Positions 17,958-27,872 of a stretch of 64,000 nucleotides of DNA are shown here, piece after piece. The notes under the pieces are model-generated. The model was given only the letters and a program-made list of their open reading frames with translations. It had not been told where the DNA came from and did not search any database. Position 1 is the stretch's first letter. Each line of letters starts with the position of its first letter. Source of the stretch: Escherichia coli DSM 30083 = JCM 1649 = ATCC 11775 (lineage in GTDB: Bacteria > Pseudomonadota > Gammaproteobacteria > Enterobacterales > Enterobacteriaceae); the NCBI RefSeq assembly GCF_003697165.2, contig NZ_CP033092.2, positions 1,488,001-1,552,000 on the forward strand. Direction: 5' to 3'. Made by a program: the position numbers and the translations under genes.

Positions 17958-19208
17958 ATGTCAACTCCACTTCAAGGAATTAAAGTTCTCGATTTCACCG
18001 GTGTGCAATCTGGCCCATCTTGTACTCAAATGCTGGCCTGGTTTGGCGCTGACGTCATTAAAATTGAACGTCCCGGCGTTGGTGACGTAACGCGCCACCA
18101 GCTGCGAGATATTCCTGATATCGATGCGCTTTACTTCACCATGCTTAACAGTAACAAACGTTCTATTGAATTAAATACCAAAACAGCGGAAGGCAAAGAG
18201 GTAATGGAAAAGCTGATCCGCGAAGCTGATATCTTAGTCGAGAACTTTCATCCAGGGGCCATTGATCATATGGGCTTCACCTGGGAGCATATTCAAGAAA
18301 TCAATCCACGTCTGATTTTTGGTTCGATCAAAGGGTTTGATGAGTGTTCGCCTTATGTGAATGTAAAAGCCTATGAAAACGTTGCTCAGGCAGCGGGTGG
18401 CGCGGCATCTACTACAGGTTTTTGGGACGGTCCGCCGCTGGTAAGCGCTGCAGCGTTGGGTGACAGCAACACCGGAATGCATTTGCTGATCGGTTTACTT
18501 GCTGCTTTGCTGCATCGCGAAAAAACGGGGCGTGGGCAACGAGTCACCATGTCAATGCAGGATGCCGTGTTGAACCTTTGCCGCGTGAAATTACGCGACC
18601 AGCAGCGTCTCGATAAATTGGGTTATCTGGAAGAATACCCGCAGTATCCGAATGGCACATTTGGTGATGCAGTTCCCCGCGGTGGTAATGCGGGTGGGGG
18701 CGGTCAGCCTGGCTGGATCCTGAAATGTAAAGGCTGGGAAACCGATCCTAACGCCTATATTTATTTCACTATTCAGGAGCAAAATTGGGAAAACACCTGT
18801 AAAGCCATCGGCAAACCAGAATGGATTACCGATCCGGCATACAGTACAGCCCATGCCCGACAGCCACATATTTTCGATATTTTTGCTGAAATCGAAAAAT
18901 ACACTGTCACTATTGATAAACATGAAGCGGTGGCCTATTTGACTCAGTTTGATATTCCTTGTGCACCGGTTTTAAGTATGAAAGAAATTTCACTTGATCC
19001 CTCTTTGCGCCAAAGTGGCAGTGTTGTCGAAGTGGAACAACCGTTGCGTGGAAAATATCTGACAGTTGGTTGTCCAATGAAATTCTCTGCCTTTACGCCG
19101 GATATTAAAGCTGCGCCGCTATTAGGTGAACATACCGCTGCTGTATTGCAGGAGCTGGGTTATAGCGACGATGAAATTGCTGCAATGAAGCAAAACCACG
19201 CCATCTGA
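17958..19208 (+). CDS. frc: Formyl-CoA:oxalate CoA-transferase Frc (YfdW)
   Basis: 416 aa class III CoA-transferase. The catalytic Asp169 is present in [12 protein letters not shown], and the family N-terminus [20 protein letters not shown] is intact. The enzyme moves CoA from formyl-CoA to oxalate, giving oxalyl-CoA for Oxc. It is followed 53 bp later by oxc. Together they consume oxalate and protons and support the oxalate-induced acid tolerance response. Confidence 0.96.
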
Positions 19209-19261
19209 TATTAACGGGGGCTTCTGGCTCCCAATTTATAAAAATTTCGAGGTTATTAATC

Positions 19262-20956
19262 ATGTCAGATCAACTTCAAATGACAGATGGTATGCATATC
19301 ATCGTTGAAGCATTAAAACAGAATAATATTGACACTATTTATGGTGTTGTAGGTATTCCTGTGACGGATATGGCGCGCCATGCCCAGGCGGAAGGCATTC
19401 GTTATATTGGTTTTCGTCATGAGCAGTCGGCAGGCTATGCCGCTGCAGCAAGCGGTTTTCTTACCCAAAAACCAGGGATCTGCCTGACAGTGTCTGCGCC
19501 AGGATTCCTCAACGGTTTGACCGCATTGGCCAATGCAACGGTAAATGGTTTTCCGATGATCATGATTAGCGGCTCCAGCGACCGCGCGATCGTCGATCTC
19601 CAGCAAGGTGATTATGAAGAGCTGGACCAAATGAATGCGGCAAAACCGTATGCCAAAGCAGCATTTCGCGTTAATCAGCCGCAGGATCTTGGCATTGCAT
19701 TGGCACGCGCTATCCGGGTCTCAGTATCGGGTCGTCCTGGCGGTGTTTATCTTGATTTGCCAGCAAATGTCCTGGCCGCGACGATGGAAAAAGACGAAGC
19801 GTTAACCACGATTGTTAAAGTTGAAAATCCGTCGCCAGCATTATTGCCATGCCCGAAGTCAGTCACTAGCGCAATTTCGCTTTTAGCAAAAGCTGAACGA
19901 CCATTAATTATCCTTGGCAAAGGCGCGGCGTATTCACAATCTGATGAACAGCTTCGTGAATTTATTGAAAGTGCCCAGATTCCATTCCTGCCAATGTCTA
20001 TGGCGAAAGGGATCCTCGAAGATACGCATCCACTTTCTGCGGCAGCTGCGCGTTCGTTTGCCCTGGCAAATGCTGACGTTGTCATGCTTGTTGGTGCACG
20101 ACTGAATTGGTTACTGGCACACGGTAAAAAAGGATGGGCGGCAGATACACAGTTTATTCAACTGGATATTGAACCGCAGGAAATTGACAGCAACCGCCCC
20201 ATTGCTGTGCCAGTCGTTGGCGATATTGCATCCAGTATGCAAGGTATGCTGGCAGAATTGAAACAAAACACATTTACGACTCCACTGGTGTGGCGCGATA
20301 TTTTAAATATCCACAAGCAGCAAAATGCACAAAAAATGCATGAAAAGTTAAGTACAGATACCCAACCATTAAATTACTTTAATGCATTGAGTGCCGTGCG
20401 CGATGTTTTGCGCGAGAACCAGGATATTTATTTAGTTAATGAAGGGGCAAATACCCTGGATAATGCACGAAATATTATTGATATGTATAAACCACGTCGT
20501 CGTCTGGATTGTGGCACCTGGGGTGTCATGGGCATCGGTATGGGCTATGCCATCGGTGCTAGCGTGACCTCTGGTTCTCCGGTTGTCGCTATTGAAGGTG
20601 ATAGTGCTTTTGGTTTCAGTGGGATGGAGATTGAAACGATTTGTCGATATAACCTGCCGGTGACGATCGTTATTTTTAATAATGGCGGCATCTACAGAGG
20701 AGACGGTGTTGATCTCAGCGGCGCTGGTGCACCATCGCCAACGGATCTGTTGCACCATGCAAGGTATGACAAATTAATGGATGCGTTTCGTGGCCTTGGC
20801 TATAACGTCACCACGACAGATGAACTTCGTCATGCTTTAACCACCGGAATTCAGTCGCGCAAACCGACCATTATTAATGTGGTCATCGACCCAGCAGCAG
20901 GAACTGAAAGTGGCCATATTACCAAACTTAACCCAAAACAAGTCGCTGGTAATTAA
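19262..20956 (+). CDS. oxc: Oxalyl-CoA decarboxylase Oxc (YfdU)
   Basis: 564 aa thiamine-diphosphate enzyme. The cofactor-activating Glu54 is in RHEQSAGYAA, and the ThDP/Mg site runs from EGDSAFGFSGMEIETI to VIFNNGG. Three-domain organisation and length match E. coli YfdU. It converts oxalyl-CoA to formyl-CoA and CO2, consuming a proton, and regenerates the CoA donor for Frc. Confidence 0.96.
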   Translation: MSDQLQMTDGMHIIVEALKQNNIDTIYGVVGIPVTDMARHAQAEGIRYIGFRHEQSAGYAAAASGFLTQKPGICLTVSAPGFLNGLTALANATVNGFPMIMISGSSDRAIVDLQQGDYEELDQMNAAKPYAKAAFRVNQPQDLGIALARAIRVSVSGRPGGVYLDLPANVLAATMEKDEALTTIVKVENPSPALLPCPKSVTSAISLLAKAERPLIILGKGAAYSQSDEQLREFIESAQIPFLPMSMAKGILEDTHPLSAAAARSFALANADVVMLVGARLNWLLAHGKKGWAADTQFIQLDIEPQEIDSNRPIAVPVVGDIASSMQGMLAELKQNTFTTPLVWRDILNIHKQQNAQKMHEKLSTDTQPLNYFNALSAVRDVLRENQDIYLVNEGANTLDNARNIIDMYKPRRRLDCGTWGVMGIGMGYAIGASVTSGSPVVAIEGDSAFGFSGMEIETICRYNLPVTIVIFNNGGIYRGDGVDLSGAGAPSPTDLLHHARYDKLMDAFRGLGYNVTTTDELRHALTTGIQSRKPTIINVVIDPAAGTESGHITKLNPKQVAGN

Positions 20957-21025
20957 ATACTGACATCGTCTCCTCTTGCCAACTTATTATGCGATGGTGA
21001 GGGGACCCTTATCGGAAATACTATT

Positions 21026-21970
21026 ATGCTAACATTTTTTATTGGCGATTTATTGCCTATTATCGTAATCATGCTGTTGGGTTATTTTAGCGGCAGACGA
21101 GAAACTTTTTCAGAAGATCAAGCTCGGGCATTTAATAAACTGGTATTAAACTACGCTCTTCCTGCGGCCCTATTTGTTTCTATTACCCGGGCAAACAGGG
21201 AAATGATTTTTGCGGACACTCGCCTGACCCTTGTATCACTTGTGGTTATTGTCGGATGTTTCTTTTTCTCCTGGTTTGGTTGCTACAAATTTTTTAAACG
21301 TACCCATGCAGAAGCAGCAGTATGTGCATTAATTGCAGGCTCACCTACCATCGGATTCCTGGGGTTTGCAGTTCTCGACCCTATTTATGGTGATTCCGTA
21401 TCAACAGGTTTAGTGGTAGCAATTATTTCTATTATTGTTAACGCAATTACTATTCCTATTGGTCTGTATTTGCTGAATCCTTCCTCAGGAGCGGATGGTA
21501 AGAAGAATAGTAATCTGAGCGCATTAATTTCTGCGGCAAAGGAGCCAGTAGTATGGGCACCTGTTCTGGCAACGATCCTGGTGCTGGTTGGGGTAAAAAT
21601 TCCGGCAGCATGGGACCCAACCTTTAATCTGATTGCGAAGGCTAACTCAGGGGTAGCGGTATTCGCTGCGGGGTTGACTCTGGCTGCACATAAATTCGAG
21701 TTCAGTGCCGAAATTGCTTATAACACTTTCCTGAAGCTGATTCTGATGCCACTGGCGCTGCTTCTCGTAGGTATGGCATGTCATTTGAATAGCGAACATT
21801 TGCAGATGATGGTACTGGCAGGCGCATTACCGCCGGCATTCTCCGGAATCATTATTGCCAGCCGGTTTAATGTCTACACCCGCACTGGTACAGCGTCATT
21901 GGCTGTGAGCGTACTGGGTTTTGTCGTCACGGCTCCTTTGTGGATTTATGTCAGTCGACTGGTTTCATAA
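21026..21970 (+). CDS. yfdV: Putative transporter YfdV (auxin efflux carrier family)
   Basis: 314 aa with about ten membrane segments arranged as two five-helix halves, as in the AEC family. The N-terminus ([20 protein letters not shown]) and the C-terminal [18 protein letters not shown] motif are typical. By operon context it may carry oxalate, formate or a related acid; no substrate is proven. It lies 69 bp after oxc and is followed by a clear terminator ahead of yfdE. Confidence 0.88.
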
Positions 21971-21998
21971 TTAATCATGTTATTGATTTTACATAAAT

Positions 21999-22029
21999 GC
22001 CGAAGTGTCTTTTCACCTTCGGCTTTTTT
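21999..22029 (+). terminator. Terminator between yfdV and yfdE
   Basis: Stem GCCGAAG/CTTCGGC, extended by TG/CA closing pairs around a short T-rich loop, followed by six T. It lies 28 bp after the yfdV stop and 15 bp before the yfdE start, so yfdE would be read only by readthrough or from another promoter. Confidence 0.85.
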
Positions 22030-22043
22030 CAAGGCATAAGCAA

Positions 22044-23189
22044 ATGACAAATAATGAATGCAAAGGGCCGTTTGAAGGCTTATTAGTTATCGATATGACG
22101 CATGTCCTTAATGGGCCTTTCGGAACTCAACTTCTTTGTAATATGGGTGCAAGGGTAATTAAAGTTGAGCCGCCGGGTCATGGTGATGATACCCGCACAT
22201 TTGGTCCCTATGTGGATGGACAGTCACTCTATTACAGTTTTATTAATCATGGCAAAGAGAGTGTGGTTCTTGATTTAAAGAATGATCACGATAAAAGTAT
22301 ATTTATAAATATGCTTAAACAAGCGGATGTATTAGCTGAGAATTTTCGCCCAGGTACAATGGAAAAACTAGGGTTTTCATGGGAAACGCTACAAGAAATC
22401 AACCCGCGCCTTATATATGCTTCATCGTCAGGTTTCGGACATACCGGTCCGCTAAAAGATGCTCCTGCCTACGATACCATCATTCAGGCAATGAGCGGGA
22501 TAATGATGGAAACAGGATACCCTGATGCTCCGCCAGTGCGCGTTGGTACCTCTCTTGCGGATCTCTGTGGCGGTGTTTATTTATTCAGTGGAATAGTGAG
22601 TGCACTTTATGGCCGCGAAAAGAGCCAGAGAGGGGCGCATGTCGATATAGCGATGTTTGATGCCACTCTGAGTTTTCTGGAGCATGGACTGATGGCATAT
22701 ATCGCGACTGGGAAGTCACCACAACGCCTGGGAAATCGCCATCCCTACATGGCACCTTTTGATGTTTTCGATACTCAGGATAAGCCGATTACGATTTGTT
22801 GTGGTAATGACAAGCTTTTTTCTGTGTTATGCCAGGCACTGGAGCTTACAGAACTGGTTAATGATCCCCGATTTAGCAGCAATATTTTACGCGTACAAAA
22901 CCAGGCTATTCTTAAACAATATATTGAGCGGACGTTAAAAACGCAGGCAGCTGAAGTTTGGTTAGCCAGAATACATGAAGTTGGTGTGCCCGTCGCGCCG
23001 TTATTAAGTGTGGCTGAGGCCATTAATTTACCACAAACTCAGGCGAGAAATATGTTGATTGAAGCCGGGGGAATAATGATGCCGGGTAATCCGATAAAAA
23101 TCAGCGGCTGCGCGGACCCGCATGTTATGCCGGGAGCGGCAACGCTCGACCAGCATGGGGAACAAATTCGCCAGGAGTTCTCATCATAA
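22044..23189 (+). CDS. yfdE: Acetyl-CoA:oxalate CoA-transferase YfdE (UctC)
   Basis: 381 aa from the ATG at 22044 (MTNNECKGPFEGLLVIDMTH), the known start; an upstream in-frame start at 22005 would lie inside the preceding terminator. It is a class III CoA-transferase paralogous to Frc, with the conserved catalytic Asp in GTSLADLCGG. K-12 YfdE transfers CoA from acetyl-CoA to oxalate and so can prime the Frc/Oxc cycle. The 3' end faces evgS. Confidence 0.93.
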   Translation: MTNNECKGPFEGLLVIDMTHVLNGPFGTQLLCNMGARVIKVEPPGHGDDTRTFGPYVDGQSLYYSFINHGKESVVLDLKNDHDKSIFINMLKQADVLAENFRPGTMEKLGFSWETLQEINPRLIYASSSGFGHTGPLKDAPAYDTIIQAMSGIMMETGYPDAPPVRVGTSLADLCGGVYLFSGIVSALYGREKSQRGAHVDIAMFDATLSFLEHGLMAYIATGKSPQRLGNRHPYMAPFDVFDTQDKPITICCGNDKLFSVLCQALELTELVNDPRFSSNILRVQNQAILKQYIERTLKTQAAEVWLARIHEVGVPVAPLLSVAEAINLPQTQARNMLIEAGGIMMPGNPIKISGCADPHVMPGAATLDQHGEQIRQEFSS

Positions 23190-23206
23190 ATGTAAGATGT
23201 GCTGGT

Positions 23207-23246
23207 AAATAGCTCCCACATTTGAACATTGTGGGAGCCGCTATTT
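23207..23246. terminator. Bidirectional terminator between yfdE and evgS
   Basis: AAATAGCTCCCACA pairs with TGTGGGAGcCGCTATTT through an 8-bp core (CTCCCACA/TGTGGGAG) and an AT-rich outer arm, giving T-rich ends on both strands. It lies between convergent yfdE and evgS and overlaps the evgS stop. Confidence 0.75.
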
Positions 23247-26200
23247 AGTCATTTTGCTGACAGAAAACAGTAATCTCCTGGTCCAGCTCTGCAATGTGTT
23301 CTTTTACAGAGTTCAGCAACTGAAGAATTTCAGGCTTACTGTCATCTGAAACAGGTGTTATTTCTAACTGGTGGCTAATATTAATCAACTTTTGCAAATT
23401 CAGGATGTTAGCCGCACCGTGGATGCGATGAATACACTGATGGAAAGTTCTGTTATCGCCAGCTTCTAGTGCATGAAACGCAGCGGGTAGATCTTTATGC
23501 GTTTCATGCTGGAAAGTCATGAGAATCTCCTGCATCAGTTGTAGATCATTCGCCGTATTATTCTTCAGGGCCTCGATATCAAGGTGGCGATACTGAGGTG
23601 CAATATGCGCAACCTGGTGTAACTGACTTAAATGTGTTTTCAGTACATCCAGAGTCAACGGTTTGAACAAACATAAGTTCATGCCGCAATTTAACCCTTT
23701 TTCACGTTCGTTAGCCTGTGCGTTGGCTGTAAGCCCCCAGATGGGTAAGGAAGAATTTTGCTCACGGAGTTTGCGAGTCAACTCAAAACCATCCATATTC
23801 GGCATATTAACGTCAGTAATAAGCAGATCATAATGTTGCATACTGACTTTGTGTAGCGCTTGCACACCATCAGTGGCTTCATCAACATCATATCCTAATA
23901 GATTTAGCTGGCGTTTGAGTAATAGCCTGTTGGTCGGATGATCATCCGCGATTAATATGCTCAACTTTTCAGGTAGTGTTATAGGTTGTTCTGCTTTTGC
24001 CTCGACAGCCGCCACTTGTTGGGTAATTTCTACCGGGATTGTGATCGTAAATATCGTTCCTATGCCTGGATGACTTTCTAATGACAAATCGCCCTGCATG
24101 TTTTTAATTAATTCTTTGCAGATCATTAAGCCTAAACCAGAACCTGTTTGCTGACGACCTGCACTTGTTTGGCTATAGCGTTTAAACAGTTGTTGTTGTT
24201 CTTCCTGCGATAATCCACTTCCAGAATCCATAATCGTCATTTTGATAACAGCGTGGTTGTCATCAATGTGACCCAGGGAGGTCGTAATTTTTACTGCCCC
24301 CTCGGTAGTAAATTTGAGAGCATTACTCAGTAAATTAGATAAGACCTGCTTAAACGCCTGAGGGTCGATCTTAACCAGGTAGCGTTCAGGAAGCGTACTG
24401 CTGCAACTTAATGCGATCGATTTGCTTGCAGCAATCGCAGCGAAAGAGTGACAAGTGTTCTGGACTAAAGTAGGGATATCGACCCATTGTGGTTGAAGTT
24501 GATAGTTACCCGATTCAATTTTGTCGACATCAAGGATTTCACCAATTAAGCCGAGGAGTGATTGTCCGGTGGCGTAGGCAAGTGAAATCGCCTCCACCCG
24601 TTGTTCCTTGCTAAGACCAGAACCCGACAGAAGTTCCAGGAAGCCCATAATGGAGCTTATTGGTGTTCTTATTTCGTGACTCATTGTTGCCAGAAACTGG
24701 CTTTTTGCGACAGTTGCATTGATCGCTTTATTTCTCTCTACTTCGAGTGCATGAATTAAATCACGCGTCTCGGTAATATCTTGCCAACCACAAATATAAA
24801 CAGCATGTTCGCTTGCTGGCAGATTACATAAGGTATGCCAGTGATTAATGCATCTTTTCTCGATGCCATTATCAATTTCAAATACCTGTGTGTATATTGT
24901 TCGGTTTTCTTTCGTTTCTGCTGTGACTTCATGCGTATTAGAAAAAACATCTTTAAAGGGGGATTCACTGTTTTCTAATGGCAACATTGCATTTTTGTAG
25001 TAATCATCAGTGAAATAATGTTCAAATGCACTATTATGACTAATGACATTACCTTGCCAGTTTACAACATAAGTTGGATTCGGTAAGGAGTCCGAGAGTG
25101 CTTTCCGGAATGATATTTGGTTTTCTAAATCACCCTGAATAACTTTACGACGACGAACTGAGCGTAACAGGTAGAATCCCCATAAAAGGCTACTGCCAAC
25201 TAATAAAACGGATAATGTCGTAACAATATAAAACTGCTCGCTATAGAGGTCCCATGTGTCAATGGTCACATTGGGCATTTTAATCCATTTTTCGGTCAGG
25301 CGCAGAACTTCGCTTGGGGGAATTGCATTCAGTGCTTTATTAATAATATCCTTAAGTTCCGGTTCTCCGCGAGGAAAAGCGAACGAAAGTGATGCATTCT
25401 GAACGCCGGGAATAAGAAAATGATAAAGTTCATTAGGATAGTAATGGTCGATCATGTAACGCGAATTTAACTGTGTCGCGACCAGAGCATCAAGTTCACC
25501 TTCCTTGACCTTGTGAAATGCAGCGCTGGCGTTATCGACTTTTATCCACTCTACCTCCGGATACATCTCTTTTAATTGCGAATGAAGCTCATAATAATAT
25601 GGAATGGCAACTTTCATTCCTTTTTTTAATGTTTGTTCACTGTCAGGCGCTTTTTGCATGACAAAAACGTAAGGCGTTGTTATGAAGACTTCAGCAAATG
25701 AAACATTATTTTCTCGATCTTCACTATAAATAGCGGCGGGCAATATATCCCATCCACCGGGGTTAAGCTGTGTCCCAGCATGAATATTATGTGAAACGGT
25801 GATCGGAGAAAAATTTAAACCTGTTTGCAAGGTAATAATATTAAGAATATCACCCATCACGCCCCGAACTGAGCCAGTTTCATCTGTCATAGAATAGGGT
25901 GGCGAGTAAGGATTTTCCAGCACCTTTAAATCGGGATGCTGCTTAATCCACTGTTTTTCATGTTCAGTGAGTTCTAATGGTTTGTTCAGAAAGGCCAGGT
26001 TTCCTGTATCAAGCCAATTTTGTGATACTTCATAGCGAACTTCATTTGTTAAAGCATCAACAAATCGATTGAGTACTTCATTAAGAACGATTGAATCTTT
26101 TCTGGTTAATAAAAAGTTATATTGACGCGGTGAGTTATAATACTTCACTACATTTAAGGAGTGAGTAAAATAACGGGAAATCATACTGCTGGTAATGATG

Positions 26201-26838
26201 TTACTACCAATAAAGTAATCATTCTGTCCGGCTGAGACGGATGCTAATGCCTGATATAAATTTGTAAAAGAGATAATTGTTGCTTTTGGAAATGATTGAT
26301 GAATTACCTCGTCTGGGGGATAATTTGCTACTCGAGCAATATTTACTGGTTTTGATGAGGTAAGCGGTCGCATTGAATCGTGAAGGGTAGTGACCAGCGC
26401 CGGAAAGGTAATTATCAGAGGATTAGTTGCAGCAATGTCATCATTAAGAGGCGGCGAAGCAACTAAATGTGATAACACTATATCAACTTCACCGTCTTCC
26501 AGCGCGTCCATTGCTTTTTGATGATCTGCGTATTCCCGGAGTGTTAATTTGATATTTAACGCTCTTTTTAAAAGATTTAAATAATCAGCATTAATACCAC
26601 GAATCCGTTGCTGCGAATCGGTATGCAACAACGTAGCTGTTTGGGACTTGTGTACTGCAATCACAAGATTTTTTTTGCTCGCGAGCCAACGTAATTCCTT
26701 GTTGCTCAGACGTAGTGGATCAAGTGTGACACGGTTGTTACTACTGATGCCACGATATTCGATGTAATCTCCGTCTGCGAAGCTTATGGTCGACCAAAGA
26801 CCACAACAGAGAAGAAAAATATAGGGTAAAAACTTCAT
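23245..26838 (-). CDS. evgS: Hybrid sensor kinase EvgS
   Basis: 1197 aa, full length. After a signal peptide come two tandem periplasmic Venus-flytrap (SBP_bac_3-like) domains to about residue 530, a membrane helix (VTTLSVLLVGSSLLWGFYLL) and a PAS-like linker. These are followed by the transmitter with His721 (MSHEIRTP), a receiver with Asp1009 (LLITDVNMPN) and an HPt domain with His1137 (RIHGAANIL). I checked the three phosphorelay residues by codon position. EvgS responds to acidic pH and alkali metals and passes phosphate to EvgA, encoded 4 bp upstream. Confidence 0.97.
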   Translation of the reverse strand: MKFLPYIFLLCCGLWSTISFADGDYIEYRGISSNNRVTLDPLRLSNKELRWLASKKNLVIAVHKSQTATLLHTDSQQRIRGINADYLNLLKRALNIKLTLREYADHQKAMDALEDGEVDIVLSHLVASPPLNDDIAATNPLIITFPALVTTLHDSMRPLTSSKPVNIARVANYPPDEVIHQSFPKATIISFTNLYQALASVSAGQNDYFIGSNIITSSMISRYFTHSLNVVKYYNSPRQYNFLLTRKDSIVLNEVLNRFVDALTNEVRYEVSQNWLDTGNLAFLNKPLELTEHEKQWIKQHPDLKVLENPYSPPYSMTDETGSVRGVMGDILNIITLQTGLNFSPITVSHNIHAGTQLNPGGWDILPAAIYSEDRENNVSFAEVFITTPYVFVMQKAPDSEQTLKKGMKVAIPYYYELHSQLKEMYPEVEWIKVDNASAAFHKVKEGELDALVATQLNSRYMIDHYYPNELYHFLIPGVQNASLSFAFPRGEPELKDIINKALNAIPPSEVLRLTEKWIKMPNVTIDTWDLYSEQFYIVTTLSVLLVGSSLLWGFYLLRSVRRRKVIQGDLENQISFRKALSDSLPNPTYVVNWQGNVISHNSAFEHYFTDDYYKNAMLPLENSESPFKDVFSNTHEVTAETKENRTIYTQVFEIDNGIEKRCINHWHTLCNLPASEHAVYICGWQDITETRDLIHALEVERNKAINATVAKSQFLATMSHEIRTPISSIMGFLELLSGSGLSKEQRVEAISLAYATGQSLLGLIGEILDVDKIESGNYQLQPQWVDIPTLVQNTCHSFAAIAASKSIALSCSSTLPERYLVKIDPQAFKQVLSNLLSNALKFTTEGAVKITTSLGHIDDNHAVIKMTIMDSGSGLSQEEQQQLFKRYSQTSAGRQQTGSGLGLMICKELIKNMQGDLSLESHPGIGTIFTITIPVEITQQVAAVEAKAEQPITLPEKLSILIADDHPTNRLLLKRQLNLLGYDVDEATDGVQALHKVSMQHYDLLITDVNMPNMDGFELTRKLREQNSSLPIWGLTANAQANEREKGLNCGMNLCLFKPLTLDVLKTHLSQLHQVAHIAPQYRHLDIEALKNNTANDLQLMQEILMTFQHETHKDLPAAFHALEAGDNRTFHQCIHRIHGAANILNLQKLINISHQLEITPVSDDSKPEILQLLNSVKEHIAELDQEITVFCQQND

Positions 26839-26842
26839 GTGG

Positions 26843-27457
26843 TTAGCCGATTTTGTTACGTTGTGCGAATGTGTAAAGATCCATCAGTGATTTGCATTCT
26901 AATTTTTCCATCAAGCGACTTTTATAAGTGCTGACAGTTTTGTTGCTGATGAACATTTTTTCAGCAATGTCATTATTATCCTTGCCATCAAGAATATACC
27001 GCATGACACTAATTTCTTGTTTCGATAAGGAGTCGAGTTTTTGCTGGTCGGACGTTAAACTTCCAACAAACCGGTTGAGAGAGAAGGGGAAATAGCAGTA
27101 GCCATTTTTTGCAGCTTCAATAGCCGCAATGATATTGTTCATGCCTTCTTTTTTACTCACGAAACCATTAGCGCCAGCATCAGCACAATGTTTCCCGTAA
27201 AAATGGTCATTTTTAGCGGAGACAATAATAATAATTCCGCTATATTGGCGCTTTCTCAGCGTTTCTAACACCTGGATACCGTTAACTCCGGGGATATCGA
27301 CATCAATGATGACGATATCAGGCTTAAGTGTTTCCACCCGCTGAACGGCGCTTCCGCCTTCAGTCAACTCTGCTAAGATTTCAATATCGTTTTTGATCAA
27401 TAAATTACGAATTGCTGCGATAGCAAGAGGATGGTCATCAATAATTATTGCGTTCAT
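26843..27457 (-). CDS. evgA: Response regulator EvgA
   Basis: 204 aa NarL-type regulator. The receiver has DDHPLA and the phospho-acceptor Asp52 in IVIIDVDIPG. The C-terminal LuxR-type helix-turn-helix is DNDIAEKMFISNKTVSTYKS. It activates yfdX, frc, emrKY, ydeP-safA and its own operon through TTCyTACA-type boxes, four of which are visible in this window. It is the first gene of evgAS and divergent from emrK. Confidence 0.97.
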   Translation of the reverse strand: MNAIIIDDHPLAIAAIRNLLIKNDIEILAELTEGGSAVQRVETLKPDIVIIDVDIPGVNGIQVLETLRKRQYSGIIIIVSAKNDHFYGKHCADAGANGFVSKKEGMNNIIAAIEAAKNGYCYFPFSLNRFVGSLTSDQQKLDSLSKQEISVMRYILDGKDNNDIAEKMFISNKTVSTYKSRLMEKLECKSLMDLYTFAQRNKIG

Positions 27458-27872
27458 AGATTATTCCCTTTGCAATGAAGCATTTCCCTTCTCCTTGTAG
27501 TAATACAGACATAAGGTATCATCTCATTTTCTCAATAAAAATAAGAAAATTTGAGCTTCCTTTAAGATAATTCGACAAGTATACCATATAAATAGTCGGC
27601 ATAAATAAAATGTCAACAATAAAATCAGGGATGATACCGATGATTTATAGTTTCAAATGAGCACTATAAGTTTTCTCACTAATCCTACAGGCGTAAGAAT
27701 TGTATTGCAAAAGCCGCGGTTTAGTCCTCTGTTGTTTTTTTTGCACCTCATTTAAATTAGCCCTCCAACGTTCCTGGGATAATGTGCAAAACATGCACTG
27801 TGTTTGATATGAAGAATGAATACTCTTTTCATTCAATTCATAAATTTCATCTATGCGAAATGAGAGATAATA
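27458..27872. promoter_or_regulatory. Divergent control region evgA-emrK
   Basis: 415 bp, AT-rich, without a credible gene; a 63-codon minus-strand frame inside it has no ribosome site or family. It contains the EvgA box at 27683-27700 and must hold the promoters for evgAS (leftward) and emrKY (rightward). Confidence 0.7.
27683..27700. promoter_or_regulatory. EvgA-type binding site for evgAS and emrKY
   Basis: TCCTACAGGCGTAAGAAT matches the EvgA half-site pair TCyTACA/TGTAAGAA with one changed base in the centre. It lies about 225 bp from evgA and 173 bp from emrK. Confidence 0.75.

Noticed and set aside
27645..27836. 63-codon minus-strand frame between evgA and emrK
   Set aside because: No ribosome site or family, and it covers the EvgA box and promoters of the divergent operons.
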